Source of the DNA: Candidatus Shapirobacteria bacterium
GTDB taxonomy: Bacteria; Patescibacteriota; Microgenomatia; UBA12405
Assembly (NCBI GenBank): GCA_028709405.1
Contig: JAQVXB010000030.1
Span: 1-6,451 of the forward strand
Direction of reading: 5' to 3'
Length of the DNA stretch: 6,451 nt
The notes under the pieces were generated by a model. The model did no database searches and was not told the DNA's origin. It worked only from the letters and a program-made list of their open reading frames with translations. The position numbers and the translations under genes are program-made. Below, one piece after another: positions 1-4,646 of the stretch (its first letter is position 1; the number at the start of each line of letters is the position of its first letter).

Positions 1-2
1 GT

Positions 3-545
3 TGGAGATATAAAAATCTAACCATACTTTTCTTTTGTATTATGTTAGCCATCATTTTATCCAGGATAGAAATTTTTCATTCTTTTTTACTTCACCTAAA
101 TGGATTTGGTTATATTGGTGCTTTTATTGCTGGTATCCTTTTTGTTTCAACTTTTACCGTTGCCACCAGTGCTTTAATTTTATTTACCCTTGCCGAAGTT
201 TTATTACCCATAGAAATCGCCCTAATTGCTGCTCTTGGTGCTGTAGTGGGCGATTTGTTAATTTTTAATTTAATTAAAGACAATCTCTTTAATGAAATTA
301 AAGAAATTTATAATAAAATTGACCACAAGAATCATCTTAAAAAATTATTTTATTCCAAATACTTCAATTGGATACTTCCAGTTATCGGTGCCATTATTAT
401 AGCCTCACCTCTTCCCGACGAAGTCGGAATTAGCCTAATGGGTTTATCAAAGATCAGTACCCCTAAATTTATTGTTATTTCTTATATTTTAAATTCTATT
501 GGCTTATTTTTAATAATATCAGCCTCAGTAATAATTAAACTTTAA
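3..545 (+). CDS. Small multi-pass membrane protein, VTT/DedA-like (5' end outside window)
   Basis: The frame is open to the left edge, and the residues before the first ATG (position 42) are hydrophobic and run straight into the first helix (LTILFFCIMLAIIL), so the true start probably lies upstream and the ATG at 42 is probably internal. Counting from that ATG, helices lie at about 22-51, 57-79, 108-123 and 143-165, with a charged lysine-rich loop at 80-107. The segment SPLPDEVGISLMG (about 122-134), followed by another helix, resembles the re-entrant proline/acidic motif of VTT (SNARE-associated/DedA) membrane proteins, which include lipid scramblases and proton-coupled transporters. The full VTT signature, including the usual arginine motif, cannot be confirmed, so family membership is inference. 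It is followed after 17 bases by the DUF2177 gene on the same strand, suggesting an operon. Function unknown; envelope or lipid handling is the best guess. Confidence 0.7.
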   Translation, partial: WRYKNLTILFFCIMLAIILSRIEIFHSFLLHLNGFGYIGAFIAGILFVSTFTVATSALILFTLAEVLLPIEIALIAALGAVVGDLLIFNLIKDNLFNEIKEIYNKIDHKNHLKKLFYSKYFNWILPVIGAIIIASPLPDEVGISLMGLSKISTPKFIVISYILNSIGLFLIISASVIIKL

Positions 546-562
546 TTTTTTAAACAAAAAAT

Positions 563-955
563 ATGATTAAACAATATTTTGTTGCCCTTTTTAGTTTTTT
601 ATTAATTGATGGAGTTTGGTTAACAGTAGTAGCCAAAAATTTTTATGCTAAACACTTGGGTTATTTAATGGCTAAACCCCCAAATTTATTAGCTGCTGGT
701 ATTTTTTATTTAATTTATATTTTTGGATTAGTAGTTTTAGCTCTCTCACCAGCCCTTCAAAAAGGTTCTCTTATCTCAGCTATTTTAATGGGGGCTTTAT
801 TCGGTTTTTGTGCCTATGCTACCTATGATTTAACCAATTTGGCTACCATTAAAGACTGGCCTTTAATCGTTACTATTGTTGATTTAATTTGGGGAGCTGT
901 TTTGTCAGGCTCAGTTGCCGGCGTTAGTTTTTTAATTTTAAATAAATGGCTATAA
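563..955 (+). CDS. DUF2177 family membrane protein
   Basis: This 130-residue protein has four predicted membrane helices (about 4-22, 43-62, 70-86 and 101-127). It shows the pattern I associate with DUF2177: an N-terminal helix with D16 and W19, then FYxxxLGYLM at 27-35, and the conserved block GFCAYATYDLTNLATIKDWP at 81-100, followed by a helix with D107 and W110. Length matches the family. No biochemical activity is established for DUF2177, and none is claimed here. The start ATG has only an A-rich leader (aaacaaaaaat) and no Shine-Dalgarno sequence. The end of the gene overlaps the next gene by 10 bases, so the two are almost certainly co-transcribed and perhaps translationally coupled. 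From memory, DUF2177 and DUF1295 often sit side by side in proteobacterial stress-lipid clusters, so the pairing supports the assignment of both. Confidence 0.87.
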   Translation: MIKQYFVALFSFLLIDGVWLTVVAKNFYAKHLGYLMAKPPNLLAAGIFYLIYIFGLVVLALSPALQKGSLISAILMGALFGFCAYATYDLTNLATIKDWPLIVTIVDLIWGAVLSGSVAGVSFLILNKWL

Positions 956-1659
956 ACACAGCAATTTTAATTTGGATTTATATGACCATCTGGTATGGTC
1001 TTTCAATTGTCAAAAAAAGAAATGATATTGCCGACACTGCTTGGGGATTAGGTTTTATTTTAGTGACTATTTATAATCTATTATTTAATCCCAGTTTTAA
1101 ATTATTAATTTCTTTAATACTAGTTTCTATCTGGGGATTAAGGTTGGCTATTCATATTTATAATCGAAACAAAAATAAAAAAGAAGATTATAGGTATAAA
1201 CAATGGAAAAATAATGCCTATTTAAAAGTATTTATTACTCAAGGATTTTTTATGTGGTTAATTTGTTGGCCGATTATTTTTTCTCAACAAAATCTAAATT
1301 GGTTAAATATTTTAGGAATTTTTATTTGGATTGTCGGTTTTTATTTCGAAGCTACCGCCGACAAACAATTAAAGGAATTTATTAACAATCCCAACAATAA
1401 GGGTAAAATAATGCAAAGCGGTTTATGGGCCAACAGTCGACATCCAAATTATTTTGGAGAAGTAACTATGTGGTGGGGAATTTGGTTAATTAACCTTAAC
1501 CCAAATTGGTGGACAATTATTGGCCCGTTAACTATAACTTTTTTAATATTAAAAGTATCTGGTGTTCCATTGTTAGAAAAAAAATATGAAGGTAATCCAG
1601 AGTTTGAAAAATATAAAAAGAAAGTTTCAGTCTTTATTCCCTGGTGGCCCAAAAAATAA
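946..1659 (+). CDS. DUF1295 family membrane protein (steroid 5-alpha-reductase/isoprenylcysteine methyltransferase-like)
   Basis: The protein has 237 residues, close to the usual family size, with helices at about 4-20, 33-47, 52-72, 95-112, 119-136 and 171-206. Diagnostic segments are ADTAWGLGF at 29-37, the WGLRLAIHI segment at 63-71, and the C-terminal cofactor-region signature SGLWANSRHPNYFGEV at 158-173 (R165, H166, P167, N168, Y169, E172). The tail Y214...FEKYKKKVSVFIPWWPKK is also typical of DUF1295. The wider superfamily contains NADPH-dependent 5-alpha-reductases and S-adenosylmethionine-dependent isoprenylcysteine methyltransferases, so reduction or methylation of a lipid is plausible, but the substrate and reaction are unknown. 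The ATG at 946 lies inside the end of the DUF2177 gene with no Shine-Dalgarno sequence, which favours translational coupling. Confidence 0.9.
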   Translation: MAINTAILIWIYMTIWYGLSIVKKRNDIADTAWGLGFILVTIYNLLFNPSFKLLISLILVSIWGLRLAIHIYNRNKNKKEDYRYKQWKNNAYLKVFITQGFFMWLICWPIIFSQQNLNWLNILGIFIWIVGFYFEATADKQLKEFINNPNNKGKIMQSGLWANSRHPNYFGEVTMWWGIWLINLNPNWWTIIGPLTITFLILKVSGVPLLEKKYEGNPEFEKYKKKVSVFIPWWPKK

Positions 1660-1660
1660 T

Positions 1661-1689
1661 TAGACTTAATTAAATAATTGAGTCATAAT
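1661..1689 (+). promoter_or_regulatory. Putative promoter of the superoxide reductase gene
   Basis: TAGACT (1661-1666, four of six matches to the sigma-70 -35 box) is separated by 17 bases from CATAAT (1684-1689, five of six matches to the -10 box). Only five bases separate the -10 element from the ATG at 1695, so transcription would begin at or next to the start codon. No Shine-Dalgarno sequence is present. In DNA this AT-rich, chance matches are common; support comes from the spacing and from similar arrangements elsewhere in the window. Confidence 0.4.
1663..1684. repeat. 22-base inverted repeat in the superoxide reductase promoter
   Basis: The arms GACTTAATTA (1663-1672) and TAATTGAGTC (1675-1684) are separated by AA and match at nine of ten positions as DNA; the tenth would be a G-U pair in RNA. 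The repeat fills the spacer between the putative -35 and -10 boxes, exactly where a repressor dimer would block transcription. No U-tract follows, so it is not an intrinsic terminator. An operator for a redox- or metal-sensing regulator is inference; I do not recognise it as a known Fur/PerR or Rrf2 box. Confidence 0.5.
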
Positions 1690-1694
1690 AATAT

Positions 1695-2078
1695 ATGACT
1701 AAAATAAATCAAATCTATAGATGTCCTATTTGCGGTAATATTGTTGAACTTCTTCATGCCGGGAATGGACAACTTGTTTGTTGTGGTCAACCAATGGAAT
1801 TATTGGTTACCAAAGATACTGATATTGGTTTTGAAAAACACGTTCCAGTAATTACAAAAACAAATACAGAAACAATTATCGAGGTTGGATCTATCCCTCA
1901 TCCCATGGAAGAAGCTCACTATATAGAATTTATTGAAATAATTGCTGACGGCAAAGTTTATCGACAATTTCTGAAACCAGGGGATAAACCTATCGCAATT
2001 TTTAAAATTCAAGCCGATAATGTCCAAGCTAGAGAATATTGTAATGTTCATGGTTTGTGGCAGTCAAATCAAACGTAA
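1695..2078 (+). CDS. dfx: Desulfoferrodoxin / superoxide reductase (2Fe-SOR, class I)
   Basis: The enzyme reduces superoxide to hydrogen peroxide in the cytoplasm without producing oxygen, taking electrons from rubredoxin or a similar donor; it is typical of anaerobes. The N-terminal desulforedoxin domain (about 1-37) has the four cysteines of the Fe(Cys)4 centre: C10 and C13 in CPICG, and C29-C30. The catalytic domain carries the whole Fe(His)4Cys site: E47-K48-H49, H69 (IPHPM), H75 (EEAHY), C116 and H119 (CNVHG). These positions coincide with the numbering I recall for the Desulfoarculus baarsii enzyme, so no indel separates the two. At 127 residues it is full length. It stands apart from the membrane cluster upstream (35-base gap containing an inverted repeat and probable promoter) and converges with the nuclease gene downstream. 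No rubredoxin or rubrerythrin gene lies in the window, so the electron donor is unknown. Confidence 0.97.
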   Translation: MTKINQIYRCPICGNIVELLHAGNGQLVCCGQPMELLVTKDTDIGFEKHVPVITKTNTETIIEVGSIPHPMEEAHYIEFIEIIADGKVYRQFLKPGDKPIAIFKIQADNVQAREYCNVHGLWQSNQT

Positions 2079-2103
2079 ACACCTCTTAATTTATAGATAA
2101 TAT

Positions 2104-3567
2104 CTAGGTATATAATTTAACTCTTTGTCTAATAACAGGTAAAACCATCATTGATATATTTTTATAATAATCTCTTCCCTTTGTGTCCTTTACATATGCC
2201 TCTCTCGCTGGATTTCTTCCATGAGTCACAATTATATTATGAAGGTCATTTAAATTAAATCTTTCTATAAAATTATTTATTTCTGGACCAGTGGCATGGC
2301 CAGTATTACCATCAGTCCACATAATTTCTGCTTTCTTTTTCTTCTTTAATTCTAATTTAATTTTTTCTTCTGCACTTAACATTTCTGCCCCTTTCGTTCC
2401 TGGAACCTGATAACAAGTAAACACCACAGAGTTATTTGAATTCTGGTTAAATTCACCACTAATATAATTTAATGATCTACCATTATTAGCCATCCCTCCA
2501 CTAGCCAATATTATATATTTTTCTTGAGTATTAGCTAAATTTTTTGCATTTAATTTTGATTCTTCATGTGAACCAATTACAGTTGAATTTTTAAGGACAA
2601 AACGATTTCTACTACTTTCACTTGTTTTATAAAAAGAAGGATCATTACCATATCTAGCTGTTAAATGATTTGGTCCTAAATCGTCAAAAACTTCTGAAAT
2701 TTTCATTCCAGTTGGAGCGTCAATAATTATTTTGTAGTCAAGTGGTAATCTTCCATCCTCTTGCCAATGGTGAACCATTTCTATTATTTCTTGAAGTCGA
2801 TGAAAATTTAAAACTGGAAACAGCGAATTTCCTCCTCGATCTCCTGTTTTTAATATTGCTTCTAAAATATTTTTCTCCCTTTCTTCAAAAGTAACTGGAA
2901 TATTTTCTGAACAAGTTGATTCAGTCACTACTGTATTGATTCTACAATCAGGATATTTATCGGTATATTCATTGTATCCACCACACAATAATTGATTTGG
3001 TCTACCAATATCACCAGTAAATAAAATATTTTCCTTATTTTGTCCATCCCTTAAAACTATTGAAGTACTTCCAGTTACATGACCATTCGGTAAAAAACAG
3101 GCCTTAATTTTACTATTATGATTTCCCACTGGAACCTCTTCAAAAGGTTCCACTTTTTTCATTTTTTTTAACAAAATATCCACATCCTCTTTAGAATAAA
3201 TTTGAATTTGGTCTTTATCTTTCTTTTGAATATCTGCCGAGTTATAAAGCAATACTTCCATAAACCCAATTGTTTCTTCCGTAGCGTAAATATTTGGAGT
3301 AAAACCATTTTTAAATATCAATGGCAATCTTCCTGTATGATCAATATGAGCGTGAGTTACTAAAACTGTCGATGTTCCTCTGCAAATTTCGCTAATTGGT
3401 TCTAAATTTCTTTGTTTTCCAGTCTCTGATATTATTTCGTCTCGACCCTGAAACATTCCCATATCAACCATAATTTTATTGTCACCCCTTTCATAGACAT
3501 GACACGAACCAGTCACTAAACCACCGTTTCCTCCATAAGATCTAATGGATGATTCAGTGTGACTCAT
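2104..3567 (-). CDS. MBL-fold beta-CASP metallohydrolase, probable RNA endo/exonuclease
   Basis: The 487-residue protein has every catalytic motif of RNA-type beta-CASP nucleases (the CPSF73/YsxC-like RNA-processing exonuclease group): D35 (motif 1), HAHIDH at 72-77 (motif 2), H163 (NGHVTGS, motif 3), D186 in GDIGR (motif 4), E216 in TEST (motif A), H424 in TGHATGPE (motif B) and H449 in VTHGR (motif C). The last position is histidine, as in RNA-acting members, rather than valine as in the DNA-acting Artemis/Pso2 group. The helicase-like beta-CASP insertion spans about 200-400 and includes ASGGMANNGRSLNYI and CYQVPGTKG. Two zinc ions should be bound. There is no N-terminal KH or extra C-terminal domain, unlike archaeal aCPSF or RNase J. 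The ATG at 3567 places the typical YGGNGGLVTGSCHV strand at the N-terminus. It is a lone gene with its own upstream promoter. The RNA substrate (mRNA decay or rRNA maturation) is not known. Confidence 0.93.
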   Translation of the reverse strand: MSHTESSIRSYGGNGGLVTGSCHVYERGDNKIMVDMGMFQGRDEIISETGKQRNLEPISEICRGTSTVLVTHAHIDHTGRLPLIFKNGFTPNIYATEETIGFMEVLLYNSADIQKKDKDQIQIYSKEDVDILLKKMKKVEPFEEVPVGNHNSKIKACFLPNGHVTGSTSIVLRDGQNKENILFTGDIGRPNQLLCGGYNEYTDKYPDCRINTVVTESTCSENIPVTFEEREKNILEAILKTGDRGGNSLFPVLNFHRLQEIIEMVHHWQEDGRLPLDYKIIIDAPTGMKISEVFDDLGPNHLTARYGNDPSFYKTSESSRNRFVLKNSTVIGSHEESKLNAKNLANTQEKYIILASGGMANNGRSLNYISGEFNQNSNNSVVFTCYQVPGTKGAEMLSAEEKIKLELKKKKKAEIMWTDGNTGHATGPEINNFIERFNLNDLHNIIVTHGRNPAREAYVKDTKGRDYYKNISMMVLPVIRQRVKLYT

Positions 3568-3604
3568 TATTTATTGATATCACTTTTAAATATTCTATAG
3601 GTAC

Positions 3605-3634
3605 ATTATATTCTCATATAATTTCATTAATCAA
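3605..3634 (-). promoter_or_regulatory. Putative sigma-70 promoter of the beta-CASP nuclease gene
   Basis: Read on the minus strand, TTGATT (3629-3634, four of six -35 matches) is followed after 18 bases by a perfect TATAAT (3605-3610). The transcript would start near 3598, giving a leader of about 31 bases. That leader has only GTGAT, about 11 bases before the ATG, as a weak ribosome-binding match. A second, closer extended -10 (TGaTATCAA, ending 6 bases before the ATG) could instead give a leaderless transcript. Confidence 0.45.
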
Positions 3635-3744
3635 TAAGATATTATATGTAATAATAATTACTATATACTATATATCAATTTATTATGTTTTTATTCAAAT
3701 AATATCTTTTAATAACAATTTTAAAAAAAGATGGATATCATTTC

Positions 3745-3753
3745 TGTTATACT
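3745..3753 (+). promoter_or_regulatory. Extended -10 promoter giving a probable leaderless kinase mRNA
   Basis: TGtTATACT is an extended -10 element (TG, one base, then a hexamer matching five of six consensus bases). Exactly six bases (tttttg) separate it from the ATG at 3760, so transcription should start at the first base of the start codon. There is no convincing -35 box at 17 bases, which the extended -10 can compensate for, and no Shine-Dalgarno sequence. Confidence 0.5.
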
Positions 3754-3759
3754 TTTTTG

Positions 3760-4317
3760 ATGAATAAACCATTATTGATTATTATTTCTGGTCCTTCTTG
3801 CACCGGTAAAACAACTTTAGCCAAAAACCTTTCTCAAAAATTTAAATTACCTTTAATAACTAAAGATAGTATTAAAGAAATATTATTTGACGACCTAGGA
3901 TGGAGTAATCGTCAATGGTCTCAAAAGGTCGGTACTGCCAGTTATAGTCTCATTCATTATTTTTTAGATAGTTTTATGCCTTTTACTTCGTCGTTGATCA
4001 TTGAAAGTAATTTCAAAGCTGAATTTGAAACCAAAGAAATTTTATCTAGATTAAAAAAATACGATTATTTTCCAATTCAGATAATGTGTCAGTCCGACGG
4101 TCAAGTTCTTTTTGAAAGGTTTAAAGCCAGGTCAGAATCTGGTCAACGCCATCCTGGTCATTGCGACACTTCTAATTATGACGAACTCAAACCTCTCCTA
4201 TTAAAAGGCAAATTTGAACCAATGAAAATTGGCGGAAAAATTTTAATTTTTGATAGTACTGATTTAAAAAACTTGAAATATAATTATATTTTTAATGAAA
4301 TAAAAAAGTTTATTTGA
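3760..4317 (+). CDS. P-loop small-molecule kinase, AAA_33 / zeta-toxin-like
   Basis: The 185-residue protein begins with a beta strand and Walker A motif GPSCTGKT (11-18), followed by TKDSIKEILFDDLG (34-47), whose aspartate is placed as in small-molecule kinases that bind substrate beside the P-loop. LIIESNF (79-85) occupies the Walker B-like strand. The lid region FKARSESGQRHPGH (121-134) supplies R124 and R130 for phosphate binding. This order fits AAA_33, a group near zeta toxins, chloramphenicol phosphotransferase and gluconate kinase. The substrate cannot be deduced, and no antitoxin-like partner is adjacent, so a toxin role is unlikely. The ATG at 3760 is preferred over the TTG three bases earlier because it sits at the predicted transcript start. 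The stop codon overlaps the -35 box of the next gene's promoter, so the following gene has its own control. Confidence 0.85.
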   Translation: MNKPLLIIISGPSCTGKTTLAKNLSQKFKLPLITKDSIKEILFDDLGWSNRQWSQKVGTASYSLIHYFLDSFMPFTSSLIIESNFKAEFETKEILSRLKKYDYFPIQIMCQSDGQVLFERFKARSESGQRHPGHCDTSNYDELKPLLLKGKFEPMKIGGKILIFDSTDLKNLKYNYIFNEIKKFI

Positions 4318-4342
4318 CAAGTATTACTGTAAATGAAATACT
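4314..4342 (+). promoter_or_regulatory. Promoter of the YtxH-like gene, probable leaderless transcript
   Basis: A perfect -35 box TTGACA (4314-4319) overlaps the stop codon of the kinase gene. After the optimal 17 bases comes the -10 hexamer AATACT (4337-4342, four of six), which is itself preceded by TG at 4334-4335 as in an extended -10. Six bases later is the ATG at 4349, so the transcript would start at the A of the start codon. This is the best-formed promoter in the window. Confidence 0.6.
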
Positions 4343-4348
4343 CAACAT

Positions 4349-4564
4349 ATGAATAAAATAAAAAATAAGAAAAATAAATTTGCTGTTGTTGCTGGTGTTA
4401 CTGGAGCTTTAGTTGGAGTTGGAGCTGCTATTGCTGGAGTTTTTGCTCTAAAAGACAAGAAGAATCGAGATAAAGTAAAAAAAATTTTAGACACCACTAA
4501 AGATAAAGCCGAAACTTATCTAAAAAAAACGAAAAAGAAATTGCCAAAAGCCAAGAAAAAATAA
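4349..4564 (+). CDS. YtxH-like small membrane protein
   Basis: This 71-residue protein has a short basic N-terminus (1-10), a single glycine/alanine/valine-rich membrane helix (about 11-34, with GVTGALVGVGAAIAG at 16-30), and a highly basic, lysine-rich and probably helical tail (35-71). The layout matches YtxH/general-stress-type small proteins, which have one glycine-rich helix and a charged coiled tail, but sequence-level membership is not certain because such composition is generic. The basic flanks on both sides give no clear topology; the long lysine tail probably faces the cytoplasm, where it could bind nucleic acid or acidic lipid headgroups (inference). It has its own promoter with the transcript start at the ATG. 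Its stop codon is followed after one base by the start of a 25-residue membrane microprotein, so the two are probably co-translated. Confidence 0.75.
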   Translation: MNKIKNKKNKFAVVAGVTGALVGVGAAIAGVFALKDKKNRDKVKKILDTTKDKAETYLKKTKKKLPKAKKK

Positions 4565-4565
4565 G

Positions 4566-4643
4566 ATGTCCAAAAAAATAACTTTTATTTCTTTAGCCGT
4601 TATAATCTTAATTATTATCTTTATTCTTAGGTCTTTATCGTAA
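4566..4643 (+). CDS. 25-residue single-helix membrane microprotein
   Basis: An ATG one base after the YtxH-like stop codon (TAA G ATG) opens a frame of 25 residues ending in TAA. The protein reads MSKKITFISLA, then an unbroken run VIILIIIFIL, then RSLS. This is a basic N-terminus, about 17 hydrophobic residues (5-21) and a short polar end, the classic form of a bacterial single-pass microprotein. The stop-start spacing favours translation by the same ribosomes that finish the upstream gene. The neighbouring minus-strand gene ends only three bases beyond, so the frame exactly fills the remaining space. No homologue is recognised and function is unknown. The caution is that short hydrophobic frames arise easily in AT-rich DNA, so translation is not proven. 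Confidence 0.55.
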   Translation: MSKKITFISLAVIILIIIFILRSLS

Positions 4644-4646
4644 ATC

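Noticed and set aside
35..268. 77-residue plus-strand frame rich in Cys, Phe and Trp
   Set aside because: It is an out-of-frame shadow of the VTT-like membrane protein gene.
1449..1652. 67-residue minus-strand frame inside the DUF1295 gene
   Set aside because: It is antisense to the strongly conserved C-terminal half of DUF1295 and has no recognisable protein features.
1800..2051. 83-residue minus-strand frame inside the superoxide reductase gene
   Set aside because: It is antisense to a certain gene with fully conserved metal ligands; a shadow frame.
2094..2106. 13-base palindrome TAGATA-A-TATCTA between the convergent dfx and nuclease genes, considered as a bidirectional terminator
   Set aside because: The stem is short and entirely AT apart from one G-C pair per arm, with no U-tract on either side; such palindromes are expected by chance in this composition.
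3549..3767. 72-residue plus-strand hydrophobic frame across the intergenic region
   Set aside because: It overlaps the start of the nuclease gene antisense and the start of the kinase gene, has random Ile/Tyr/Phe-rich composition typical of translated AT-rich intergenic DNA, and covers the predicted promoters.
3760..4317. Toxin-antitoxin system (zeta-like kinase with a partner)
   Set aside because: The preceding gene is divergent and encodes a nuclease with its own promoter, and the following small gene is a membrane protein with its own promoter; no epsilon-like antitoxin is present.
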